A stretch of 64,000 nucleotides of DNA from Streptomyces sp. NBC_01317 (lineage in GTDB: Bacteria > Actinomycetota > Actinomycetes > Streptomycetales > Streptomycetaceae). The notes under the pieces were generated by a model. It made no database searches, was not told the origin of the DNA, and saw nothing but the letters and a program-made list of their open reading frames with translations. The stretch lies in contig NZ_CP108393.1 of NCBI RefSeq assembly GCF_035961655.1, positions 5,317,001 to 5,381,000 on the forward strand, in the 5' to 3' direction. Position numbers and translations under genes: made by a program. Of the stretch, positions 54,956-64,000 are shown piece after piece. The stretch's first letter is position 1. Each line of letters starts with the position of its first letter.

Positions 54956-55381
54956 ATGCTCACCATCAGCCAGGCCCTGCACGACCAGATCGTCGCGCAC
55001 GCCCGACGCGACCACCCCGACGAGGCCTGCGGCGTGGTCGCGGGCCCGGCCGGCAGCGGACGCCCCGAGCGCTTCATCCCCATGCTCAACGCCGCGCGCT
55101 CGCCCACGTTCTACGAGTTCGACTCGGCCGACCTGCTCAAGCTCTACCGGGACATGGACGACCGCGACGAGGACCCGGTGATCGTCTACCACTCCCACAC
55201 GGCGACGGAGGCCTACCCGTCCCGTACCGACATCACGTACGCGAACGAGCCCGGGGCCCACTACGTGCTGGTCTCCACCGCCGACAGCGACGGCCTCGGC
55301 CCGTTCCAGTTCCGCTCGTACCGCATCGTCGACGGCCAGGTCACGGAGGAGGACGTCGAGGTCGTCGCGGACGGCCCCTAG
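54956..55381 (+). CDS. mec: JAMM (M67) metallopeptidase of the CysO pathway, Mec-like
   Basis: A 141-residue single-domain Mov34/MPN protein. The zinc/catalytic motif HxHx7Sx2D is exact: H79, H81, S89, D92 in YHSHTATEAYPSRTD, with E23 (PDEACGV) as the upstream catalytic Glu. In Mycobacterium the homologous Mec+ cleaves the cysteine from CysO-Cys. The partner genes cysO and cysM are 3.4 kb downstream, separated by a B12 importer. It could also trim the tail of CysO (see the cysO entry). No signal peptide; cytoplasmic. Confidence 0.85.
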   Translation: MLTISQALHDQIVAHARRDHPDEACGVVAGPAGSGRPERFIPMLNAARSPTFYEFDSADLLKLYRDMDDRDEDPVIVYHSHTATEAYPSRTDITYANEPGAHYVLVSTADSDGLGPFQFRSYRIVDGQVTEEDVEVVADGP

Positions 55382-55399
55382 GGCGTGTCCGCGAGGTGG

Positions 55400-55530
55400 T
55401 GTCTGAGAGACTGACCGGCGAACCCGAGGCGGCAGGACCCAGGAAGCCGGTGCGAATCCGGCGCGGTCCCGCCACTGTGACCGAGCCCCCTTACGGCTCG
55501 GCAGCCAGGAACTGACCTGCCGCCCTTCTT
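55400..55530 (+). ncRNA. Cobalamin riboswitch
   Basis: The element carries the conserved features: the core GCCGGTGCGAATCCGGCGCGGTCCCGCCACTGT near 55445-55477, the B12-box segment AGCCAGGAACTGACC at 55503-55517, and a 9-bp P1 stem GGCGGCAGG (55428-55436) with CCTGCCGCC (55516-55524). Downstream, CCAGGGGA/TCCCCTGG (55538-55545, 55554-55561) form a stem ending at the GGAGGAGG ribosome site (55560-55567), a probable translational expression platform. Binding of adenosylcobalamin should shut off the importer genes that follow. Confidence 0.93.
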
Positions 55531-55574
55531 CCACCAACCAGGGGACGCGGAAATCCCCTGGAGGAGGCCCAGCC

Positions 55575-56594
55575 GTGCATGTCATTCCCCGGCGCCGCCG
55601 CGCGCTCATAGCCGTCGCCCTGTCCGCCGCCCTCCTCCCGCTCGCCGCCTGCGGAGGCGGTACGGACGGCACGGACACGAAGGACGCGACCGGCGCGAAG
55701 CCCGCCGCCGGCGCCCCCCAGGGCTTCCCGTACACCGTCACCAACTGCGGGGTGACCACCACCTACCAGGCCCCGCCGAAGCGGGTGGTCACCATGAACC
55801 AGCACGCCACCGAGGTCATGCTGGCCCTCGGCCTCCAGAAGTCCCTGGTCGGCACCGCCTACCTGGACGACAAGATCCTCCCCGCCTATGCCAAGGCCTA
55901 CGCGGACGTCCCGGTCCTCGCCAAGGAGTACCCCTCCAAGGAGAAACTCCTCGCCGCCGACCCCGACTTCGTCTACGGCGGCTACTCCAGCGCCTTCGAC
56001 GCCGGGGACGGCCGCGCCCGCGACGCGCTCAAGAGCTCCGGCGTCGACACCCGGCTCAACCTGGAGAACTGCACCCGGGGCAAGACCACCCTGGACGACG
56101 TCTACCAGGAAGTACGGGAGGTCGGCCGCACCTTCGGCGTCCCCGACCGCGCCGAGAAGTGGATCGCCCACGCCCGCACCACCGTCGCCGACACCGCCGA
56201 GAAGCTCAAGGCCGTCGAGCCGCTCTCCGTCTTCGTCTACGACAGCGGCGACAAGACCGCCTTCACCGCCGGCGGCAAGGGCATCGGCAACGAACTGATC
56301 ACCCGCGCCGGCGGCCGCAACGTCTTCGCCGACCTCGACAAGTCCTTCGGCGACGCCACCTGGGAACAGGTCGTCGCCCGCAAGCCCCAGACCGTCGTCA
56401 TCTACGACTACGGCTCCACCACCGTCGCCCAGAAGGAGAAGCGCCTCCTGGACGACCCCGTCCTCCAGGACGTCCCGGCGATCAAGAACAAACGATTCGC
56501 CGTCATGCCCCTCTCCGAGGTCGTCCTCGGCGTCCGCGCCCCCGGCGCCCTCGCGGAACTCGCCGCGCAACTCCACCCCGAGACCGTGAAGTAA
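55575..56594 (+). CDS. btuF: Cobalamin-type ABC transporter substrate-binding lipoprotein
   Basis: The GTG at 55575 follows GGAGGAGG and gives 339 residues with a lipoprotein signal (LSAALLPLAAC, Cys near residue 24). The mature part is a class-III (BtuF/FhuD-fold) binding protein with VVTMNQHATEVMLALGLQKSLVGTAY and FGDATWEQVVARKPQTVVIYDYG. The class also contains siderophore binders, but the cobalamin riboswitch directly upstream makes B12 (or a corrinoid) the likely ligand. It is the first gene of a btuF-C-D operon. Confidence 0.85.
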   Translation: MHVIPRRRRALIAVALSAALLPLAACGGGTDGTDTKDATGAKPAAGAPQGFPYTVTNCGVTTTYQAPPKRVVTMNQHATEVMLALGLQKSLVGTAYLDDKILPAYAKAYADVPVLAKEYPSKEKLLAADPDFVYGGYSSAFDAGDGRARDALKSSGVDTRLNLENCTRGKTTLDDVYQEVREVGRTFGVPDRAEKWIAHARTTVADTAEKLKAVEPLSVFVYDSGDKTAFTAGGKGIGNELITRAGGRNVFADLDKSFGDATWEQVVARKPQTVVIYDYGSTTVAQKEKRLLDDPVLQDVPAIKNKRFAVMPLSEVVLGVRAPGALAELAAQLHPETVK

Positions 56595-56600
56595 GACCCG

Positions 56601-57641
56601 GTGAGCACCACCACCCCGCCCGCCCCCGGGCGGATACGCCACACCCTCGTGCTGACCGGCCTCGCCGCCGCACTCGCCGCCGTTGTCGTCGCGGCCCTCG
56701 CCCTCGGTTCCGTCCGCATCCCGCCCGGTCAGGTCGTCGCCGCCCTGGCCGGGCGGGCCGACCCCAGCCCCTTCCGTACGATCGTGCTCGACGTACGGCT
56801 GCCGCGCGTCCTCCTCGGCGCGGTGGTCGGCGCCGGGCTCGCCGTCGTCGGGACCGTCCTCCAGGCACTCGTACGCAACCGGCTCGCCGACCCCTTCCTC
56901 CTCGGCATCTCCTCCGGCGCGTCCACCGGAGCCGTCCTGGTCCTCGTCCTCGGCATCGGCGGCGGTGTCACCACCACCGTCGCCATGCCCGCCGCCGCCT
57001 TCGCCGGCTCCCTCGTCGCGCTCGTCCTCGTCTACGGACTCGCGCGGCGCGGCGGCGAACTGACCGGCGGCCGGCTCGTCCTCGCCGGCGTCACCGTCTC
57101 GTACATCCTCACCGCCCTCACCACCCTCGTCCTGGTCGTCTCCGCCCGCCCCGAGCACTTCCAAGAAGCCCTCTACTGGTCGATGGGCGGCCTCGGCAGC
57201 GCCCGCTGGTCCACCCTCCTGCTGCCCGGCGTCGTCCTCACCCTCGGCACCGCCCTCCTCATGGCACTCGCCCGGCCGCTCGACCTGCTCCTCCTCGGCG
57301 AGGAGGGCGCGACCGCCCTCGGCCTGGACGCCGCCCGCTTCCGCGCCGCCGTCTTCGTCCTCGCCTCCCTGGTCACCGGCGTCATGGTCGCCGCCAGCGG
57401 CGCCGTCGGCTTCATCGGGCTGCTCGTCCCGCACGCCGCCCGGATGGCCGTCGGCGCCACCCACCGCGTCCTGCTGCCCGTCGCCGCGCTCGGCGGGGCC
57501 GTCGTCCTCGTCGCCGCCGACCTCGCGGCCCGTACCGTCGCCGCGCCGCAGGACCTCCCCGTCGGCGTGCTCACGGCGCTCACCGGCGGCCCGTTCTTCC
57601 TCTGGCTGATGCGCCGCCGCCCCGAAGGAGCCCCCGTATGA
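56601..57641 (+). CDS. btuC: Cobalamin-type ABC transporter permease (FecCD family)
   Basis: A 346-residue membrane protein with about ten helices. Family segments include VRIPPGQVVAALAG, LPRVLLGAVVGAGLAVVGTVLQALVRNRLADPFLLGISSGASTGAVL, and VGFIGLLVPHAARMAVGATHR, which contains the ATPase-coupling loop. It starts 6 bp after btuF. The C-terminus RRRPEGAPV is followed by a tandem near-duplication that repeats this PEGAPV-stop-ATG segment (57621-57669). Confidence 0.88.
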   Translation: MSTTTPPAPGRIRHTLVLTGLAAALAAVVVAALALGSVRIPPGQVVAALAGRADPSPFRTIVLDVRLPRVLLGAVVGAGLAVVGTVLQALVRNRLADPFLLGISSGASTGAVLVLVLGIGGGVTTTVAMPAAAFAGSLVALVLVYGLARRGGELTGGRLVLAGVTVSYILTALTTLVLVVSARPEHFQEALYWSMGGLGSARWSTLLLPGVVLTLGTALLMALARPLDLLLLGEEGATALGLDAARFRAAVFVLASLVTGVMVAASGAVGFIGLLVPHAARMAVGATHRVLLPVAALGGAVVLVAADLAARTVAAPQDLPVGVLTALTGGPFFLWLMRRRPEGAPV

Positions 57642-57663
57642 CGAGTCCGGAAGGAGCACCCGT

Positions 57664-58440
<777 letters not shown>

Positions 58441-58509
58441 CGAACACCTTTCGTCCGTCGCGCGAGACGGCCTATCCGGATGCGAAGCGGGAATCGATAC
58501 GATGACCGC

Positions 58510-58638
58510 ATGGTTCTTCCCGACGTGAGCGACAAGACGCCGAGCACCCCGCTGCTGCTCGTGGCGCGGCTGCACGTCGACCTGTGCCGCCTCGCGAGCG
58601 CCATCTGTACCGACGCGTGTCCTGACGCGGTCGGCTGA
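58510..58638 (+). CDS. Cys-rich leader peptide upstream of cysO-cysM
   Basis: A 42-codon ORF encodes MVLPDVSDKTPSTPLLLVAR, then LHVDLCRLASAICTDACPDAVG, with three Cys codons in its last third. It matches in style the putative leader peptides annotated in Streptomyces before sulfur genes and the Cys-codon uORFs shown to act as cysteine-responsive attenuators in mycobacteria. A stem GACGGA/TCCGTC (58662-58682) lies just after it, before the cysO gene (187 bp downstream). A GTG at 58525 could be the real start. Confidence 0.65.
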   Translation: MVLPDVSDKTPSTPLLLVARLHVDLCRLASAICTDACPDAVG

Positions 58639-58709
58639 GCCCGGACGCACCGTTCGCCCCGGACGGAACAAGAGCCTCCGTCAGGCCCGTTCGCCGTCGG
58701 CGTCCCTAG

Positions 58710-60077
<1,368 letters not shown>

Positions 60078-60107
60078 CGGGAGCGGAACCGAGCCCGTCC
60101 CGGCACC

Positions 60108-60160
60108 CGTCGAGCCCGTCCGGCGATTGAGGACACCACGCGGCCGAAGGCCGTGTGCCC
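60108..60160. repeat. Dispersed Streptomyces intergenic repeat, copy 2
   Basis: GTCCGGCGATTGAGGACACC and the following CGGCCGAAGGCCGTG are the reverse complement of the copy near 50142-50193. The element is intergenic in both places. Confidence 0.7.
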
Positions 60161-60208
60161 CACGCGCGCCCCCACGGGCACCCGCCCCCGCACGCGAACC
60201 CGCGCCCG

Positions 60209-60679
60209 TCACCCCGCCAGATCCCGCACCCGCTCCCACAACGCCGGATCCACCCGCGACGCCCGCCGCCGGAAGTCCTTGAGCCGTACGCTCCTCAGCT
60301 CACCCGTCTCCAGGTAGCTCCGGCGGCCCTGCGCGTCGCCCACCGTGTCCGGCGGCAGCAGGATGACCCCCGGGCCGTCGTGCTGCTTCGTCGTGATCTT
60401 CACGACCCGCGCGCTGTTCCCCCGGACCGACAGGACCAGACACGGCCGGTCCTTCGACCCGGGGCCGTCCTCGAACGGCACGTTGGCCCACCAGATCTCC
60501 CCCGGGACGGGCCGCCCCGTCCGCTTCGGCGCACGGGCGGGACGCCCCGGCGGCCTGGTCCTCCCGCTCGGGCGGGTCCTGCCACCCGGGCGGGGGCTGC
60601 GCCCCCAGCCGTCCACCACCGAGGCGACCAGCGCGAGCGCCACCACGACGACCAGAACGATCCACCACGTCGTATTCAT
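60209..60679 (-). CDS. Membrane-anchored PemK/MazF-like protein
   Basis: A 156-residue protein with an N-terminal transmembrane helix (WWIVLVVVVALALVASVV), an Arg/Pro/Gly-rich linker and a C-terminal PemK/MazF fold (GEIWWANVPFEDGPGSKDRPCLVLSV, LKDFRRRASRVDPALWERVRDLAG). MazF toxins are normally soluble ribonucleases with an antitoxin gene next to them; no antitoxin is seen here and the protein is tethered. Possible roles are a housekeeping RNA-binding or nuclease fold rather than a toxin. The neighbours on both sides are on the opposite strand. Confidence 0.72.
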   Translation of the reverse strand: MNTTWWIVLVVVVALALVASVVDGWGRSPRPGGRTRPSGRTRPPGRPARAPKRTGRPVPGEIWWANVPFEDGPGSKDRPCLVLSVRGNSARVVKITTKQHDGPGVILLPPDTVGDAQGRRSYLETGELRSVRLKDFRRRASRVDPALWERVRDLAG

Positions 60680-60856
60680 GACGCCGAAGGTATCGCCCCG
60701 CCGAAGGTATCGCGCCGAACCGGCGATCCATCCGAACCGGTGACAGAGCAGGTGAGTTCGCCCACAGACGACCGGTGTGGAGGAGCGACCGGCCCTTTCG
60801 CGCCTTACGCTCGAAGACCGAACGACCCCCGTCCACGCAACGGAGGTTCACGCTCC

Positions 60857-61609
60857 ATGAAGCTCACCGTCGTCGGCTGCTCGGGCTCCTTTCCCTCGGT
60901 GGGATCGGCCTGCTCCAGCTACCTCGTAGAGGCCGACGGCTTCCGGTTGCTCCTCGACATGGGCAACGGCGCCCTGGGCGAGTTGCAACGCCATGTCGGT
61001 CTGTACGACCTCGACGCCATCTTCCTCAGCCATCTCCACGCGGACCACTGCATAGACATGTGCGGGTATTTTGTCGCCCGCTACTACCGCTTCGACGGCG
61101 GGCGCTGCGGCGCCCTGCCGGTGTACGGCCCCGAAGGCACCGAACAGCGGCTCACCACGGCTTACGCGGACACCCCGACGGACAAGTCCATGAGCGAGGT
61201 CTTCGACTTCCAGACGCTCAAGCCGGGCTCCTTCGACATCGGCCCCTTCCAGGTACGTACGGAGAAGGTCGCGCACCCCGTCGACACCTTCGGCGTACGG
61301 ATCGAGCACGACGGCCGCTCGCTCACCTACTCGGGAGACACCGGCGTGTGCGAACCGCTGGTCGAGCTGGCCGAGGACACGGACCTGTTCCTGTGCGAGG
61401 CGGCGTTCACGTACGGCAAGGAAGACATCCCCGGCCTGCACCTCAACGGCCGCGAGGCCGGCGCCCACGCCGCCCGCGCCCGGGCGCGGCGGCTGGTGCT
61501 CACCCACATCCCGCCGTGGACGGACGCCGAGCGGAACCTGGCCGACGCGCGCGCGGTGTACGACGGTCCGGCCGAACTGGCCGTACCAGGAGCGGTGTAC
61601 GAGCTCTGA
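60857..61609 (+). CDS. MBL-fold metallo-hydrolase
   Basis: The ATG at 60857 gives 250 residues. The metal site is SHLHADHCID (H59, H61, D63, H64) with further ligands in TYSGDTGVC and LTHIPPWTD. It resembles the RNase Z/ElaC-like MBL proteins (short form) of actinobacteria; the substrate is not known. The frame extends upstream to 60155 without conserved sequence. A terminator at 61654-61689 follows. Confidence 0.85.
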   Translation: MKLTVVGCSGSFPSVGSACSSYLVEADGFRLLLDMGNGALGELQRHVGLYDLDAIFLSHLHADHCIDMCGYFVARYYRFDGGRCGALPVYGPEGTEQRLTTAYADTPTDKSMSEVFDFQTLKPGSFDIGPFQVRTEKVAHPVDTFGVRIEHDGRSLTYSGDTGVCEPLVELAEDTDLFLCEAAFTYGKEDIPGLHLNGREAGAHAARARARRLVLTHIPPWTDAERNLADARAVYDGPAELAVPGAVYEL

Positions 61610-61653
61610 CGTCTGCCGTCTGACGCCTTACATCTCCCGTCTGACGGCGCGTC

Positions 61654-61689
61654 GAAGCCCCCGTCCCTCCGAGGAGAGGCGGGGGCTTC
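61654..61689. terminator. Terminator after the MBL gene
   Basis: GAAGCCCCCG (61654-61663) pairs with CGGGGGCTTC (61680-61689), loop of 16 nt. It lies between the convergent MBL gene and nagE remnant. Confidence 0.75.
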
Positions 61690-61849
61690 ACCGTGTTGTC
61701 CTCCACGCCTTCGTGAGGTCGTCGTGGACCACCGCACCGGACGCGCTCGTGAAGTCACCGAGCTGGAAGCACGCCACCGTGTTCACGAACTGGTGCATGC
61801 CGGCGGGGATGATCGGGACGAGCCGGCGTCCGTTGAAGAAGCCGAACAG
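61688..61849 (-). pseudogene. Remnant of the GlcNAc PTS permease NagE
   Basis: This minus-strand frame encodes LFGFFNGRRLVPII followed directly by PAGMHQFVNTVACFQLGDFTSASGAVVHDDLT. Both segments are characteristic of glucose/GlcNAc EIIC domains (the second corresponds to the E. coli NagE region with LIPVGLHQVLNTIAWFQ), but the ~100 or more residues that normally separate them, all the N-terminal helices, and the C-terminus are gone. It appears to be an internally and terminally deleted nagE. It sits divergently next to nagF with a dre-like site between. Confidence 0.7.
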
Positions 61850-61890
61850 GGGAGACGGCGGCGTCGGCTCGAACCACAGCGCGCGAGCCG

Positions 61891-61906
61891 TGTGGTCCGC
61901 ACCACT
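61891..61906. promoter_or_regulatory. Degenerate DasR-like site at the nagE/nagF locus
   Basis: TGTGGTCCGCACCACT matches the dre palindrome at 12 of 16 positions, with arms GTGGT/ACCAC intact and the centre altered. It lies in the divergent region between the nagE remnant and nagF, where functional dre sites are known in S. coelicolor. The four mismatches suggest weak or decayed binding. Confidence 0.6.
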
Positions 61907-61950
61907 CAGTGATGGGCCGGTCGCCCGCCCGCGAAGAGGGGGCAACTGTG

Positions 61951-61982
61951 CGTTACCGTGACAAAACGTTACTGTGACAAAA
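61951..61982. repeat. 16-bp tandem duplication in the nagF promoter region
   Basis: CGTTACCGTGACAAAA (61951-61966) and CGTTACTGTGACAAAA (61967-61982) are adjacent, one mismatch apart. The TGACAAAA core could act as a -35 element or regulator site. It ends 22 bp before the nagF start. Confidence 0.75.
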
Positions 61983-62004
61983 CGCTCTAGAGCTGGAGAA
62001 AGAC

Positions 62005-62238
62005 ATGGCCACCAAGGCTGAGAAGATCGTCGCCGGGCTCGGCGGGCTCGGGAACATCGAAGAGGTCGAGGGCCGCGTCACCCGCCTCCGTACCGAGGTC
62101 GTGGACCCCTCCCTCGTGGACGAGAAGGCGCTCAAGGCCGCCGGGGCCCACGGTGTCGTCAAGATGGGCACGGCGGTCCAGGTGGTCATCGGCACGGACG
62201 CGGACCCCGTCGCGGCGGACATCGAAGACATGATGTGA
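62005..62238 (+). CDS. nagF: EIIB-like PTS protein, NagF homologue lacking the active Cys
   Basis: A 77-residue GlcNAc/glucose-type EIIB domain. In active EIIB proteins the phosphorylated Cys stands in a CxTRLR context (for example PCITRLR); here the segment is VEGRVTRLR, so Arg24 replaces the Cys. The rest of the fold (GAHGVVKMGTAVQVVIG) is intact. Without the Cys it cannot carry the phosphoryl group, so it is probably non-functional in sugar uptake, in keeping with the nagE fragment next to it. GGAGAAAG precedes the ATG. Confidence 0.82.
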   Translation: MATKAEKIVAGLGGLGNIEEVEGRVTRLRTEVVDPSLVDEKALKAAGAHGVVKMGTAVQVVIGTDADPVAADIEDMM

Positions 62239-62279
62239 CGGCGGCCTGACTCGAAGACATGATGTGACGGCGGCCTGAC
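62222..62279. repeat. 29-bp tandem duplication across the nagF stop
   Basis: A 29-bp unit (beginning TCGAAGACATGATGTGACGG) occurs at 62222-62250 and again, exactly, at 62251-62279. The first copy contains the nagF stop codon. Confidence 0.9.
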
Positions 62280-62347
62280 CGCCCGCCGGGGCCCGTACGC
62301 GCACCACCGGAACGGGTCCCTCACCCATCCCCGCTAGGCTCATGGCC

Positions 62348-63085
<738 letters not shown>

Positions 63086-63144
63086 CGGATCCGGCCACCG
63101 GGTAAAGGCGCAACCAAGGATCACCCCCAGGCGTCTTTACGCGC

Positions 63145-63174
63145 ACGGGCGTACGGGCCGAACCGTACGCCCGT
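63145..63174. terminator. Strong hairpin after rph
   Basis: ACGGGCGTACGG (63145-63156) and CCGTACGCCCGT (63163-63174) are perfect 12-bp arms with a 6-nt loop. No U-tract follows. Confidence 0.7.
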
Positions 63175-63226
63175 CCGCGCACGACTTTCCTCGCTCCACT
63201 TTTCATCATCCCCGGGGGGATCCGAG

Positions 63227-63613
63227 ATGGGCCCGCGCCACCGCCGTACCGCACTCGCCGCAGCAGCCACGATGCTCACCCTGAGCGCGGTGGCCGGATG
63301 CGGCGCCCTCGACAAGGCGGTGGACTGCGTCCAGACCGCCGAGGCCATCAGCGACAGCGTCGGCAACCTCCAGCAGGCGATATCCGACGCCGGCGACGAC
63401 CCGCTGAAGATCGACGACGCGCTCAGCGGCATCGACAGCGAACTCGACAACCTCAACGACAAGACGGACAACGCCGACCTGAGCAAGGCGGTCGACCAGC
63501 TGTCCGACGGCGTGAACAACGTCCGTACGGCGGTCAAGGACGGCGACAACAGCCCCGACCTCACGCCGATCACGAACGCGGCGACGGAGATAGGCAAGAT
63601 CTGCACTCCGTGA
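63227..63613 (+). CDS. Small hypothetical lipoprotein
   Basis: The 128-residue protein has a lipoprotein signal with lipobox SAVAGC (Cys near residue 25). The mature part is a small Asp/Asn-rich helical domain (SVGNLQQAISDAGDDPLKIDDAL, VDQLSDGVNNVRTAV), with a further Cys pair (DCVQTA near the start and ICTP at the end) that may form a disulfide. Function unknown. It is encoded between rph and rdgB in the same direction. Confidence 0.65.
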   Translation: MGPRHRRTALAAAATMLTLSAVAGCGALDKAVDCVQTAEAISDSVGNLQQAISDAGDDPLKIDDALSGIDSELDNLNDKTDNADLSKAVDQLSDGVNNVRTAVKDGDNSPDLTPITNAATEIGKICTP

Positions 63614-63645
63614 GGCGCGCCGACGCTCAAGGCGATACTGAGAGC

Positions 63646-64000
63646 ATGACGCGCCTGATCCTCGCCACCCGCAACGCCGGGAAACTCACCGAACTCAAAG
63701 CCATCCTCGCCGACGCGGGCCTGCCCCACGACCTCGTCGGCGCGGACGCCTACCCCGACATCCCGGACGTCAAGGAAACCGGCGTCACCTTCGCCGAGAA
63801 CGCCCTGCTCAAGGCCCACGCCCTGGCCGACGCCACGGGCCTCCCGGCGGTCGCCGACGACTCCGGCCTGTGCGTGGACGTCCTGGGCGGCGCGCCCGGC
63901 ATCTTCTCGGCCCGCTGGTCGGGCACCCACGGCGACGACCCCGCGAACCTGGCCCTGCTCCTGGCCCAGCTCTCCGACATCGCACCCCCGCACCGCACGG
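63646..64000 (+). CDS. rdgB: dITP/XTP pyrophosphatase RdgB (HAM1), 5' part
   Basis: The gene starts at the ATG 63646 and runs off the window after about 118 residues. The HAM1 signature LILATRNAGKLTELKAIL is at the N-terminus, followed by TGVTFAENALLKAHALADATGLPAVADDSGLCVDVLGGAPGIFSARW with the catalytic Asp/substrate-binding segment. It hydrolyses non-canonical purine NTPs such as dITP and XTP. Partial at the 3' end because of the window edge. Confidence 0.9.
   Translation, partial: MTRLILATRNAGKLTELKAILADAGLPHDLVGADAYPDIPDVKETGVTFAENALLKAHALADATGLPAVADDSGLCVDVLGGAPGIFSARWSGTHGDDPANLALLLAQLSDIAPPHRT

Noticed and set aside
60209..60851. Type II toxin-antitoxin pair with the PemK-like gene
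   Set aside because: The overlapping upstream frame is Arg-rich and lacks an antitoxin domain; no partner gene is seen.
61713..61961. Plus-strand frame overlapping the nagE remnant
   Set aside because: The minus-strand frame shows EIIC motifs; the plus frame has none.

Overview
The window is a high-GC actinobacterial chromosome segment, almost certainly Streptomyces. Evidence: strong G/C at third codon positions, GTG/TTG starts, a SsgA-like sporulation protein, an immune-inhibitor-A protease, a leaderless-type Cys-rich leader peptide, and a gene order that (from memory, not searched) matches the S. coelicolor core-chromosome stretch from nnaR (SCO2958) through hupA, murA, hpd, ssgG to nagF, rph and rdgB (about SCO2903).

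Layout. 1-6.3 kb: nitrate/nitrite regulator NnaR, a CGNR zinc-finger regulator, then an ECF sigma factor / zinc anti-sigma factor / HelD RNA-polymerase recycling helicase string. 6.7-11.7 kb: malic enzyme, nucleoid protein HU, MurA, YqgE and a DUF3039 protein. 11.8-16.8 kb: a sugar ABC importer without its own ATPase plus a GH20 beta-N-acetylhexosaminidase, preceded by a near-perfect DasR operator; this is a chito-oligosaccharide/GlcNAc uptake operon. 17-21.7 kb: a three-subunit molybdenum hydroxylase with an unusual long N-terminal extension on the iron-sulfur subunit and no recognisable catalytic Glu in the Mo subunit. 21.8-26.9 kb: an uncharacterised WXG-like protein / 773-aa LXG-like protein / lipoprotein cluster, a Tat-exported GH3 enzyme and a truncated second copy of the lipoprotein gene. 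27.0-30.4 kb: a 3.4-kb, much lower-GC island bounded by a 37-bp repeat of the 3' end of tRNA-Cys, carrying an RloA-RloB (AbiL-like) anti-phage pair and the tail of a tyrosine integrase. 30.6-38.6 kb: MFS transporters, an SF2 helicase, IclR, ArsR and Lrp regulators, and a Lon-like protease. 38.8-50 kb: HPPD, a TPR protein, a GlcD-like flavoprotein, SsgG, two RDD membrane proteins and an M6 metalloprotease. 50.2-53.3 kb: nicotinamidase, nicotinate phosphoribosyltransferase, ClpS and a DUF2017 protein. 53.4-60 kb: an amino-acid permease, then a JAMM peptidase and CysO-CysM separated by a cobalamin-riboswitch-controlled B12 importer and a Cys-codon leader peptide. 60.2-64 kb: a membrane-anchored PemK-like protein, an MBL hydrolase, a decayed GlcNAc phosphotransferase locus, RNase PH, a lipoprotein and the start of rdgB.

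Themes. (1) Amino-sugar metabolism: the DasR-controlled ABC importer and secreted/cytoplasmic hexosaminidases look intact, while the GlcNAc PTS locus has apparently died: nagE survives only as a ~54-codon fragment and NagF has Arg in place of its phosphorylated Cys. (2) Sulfur: mec-cysO-cysM is split by a B12 cassette, CysO ends seven residues after its Gly-Gly, and a Cys-rich leader ORF precedes it. (3) Defence: the RloAB island is the clearest recent acquisition. The best candidates for something little described are the LXG-like/lipoprotein cluster at 21.8-26.9 kb and the RBS-sequestering inverted repeat in front of helD.
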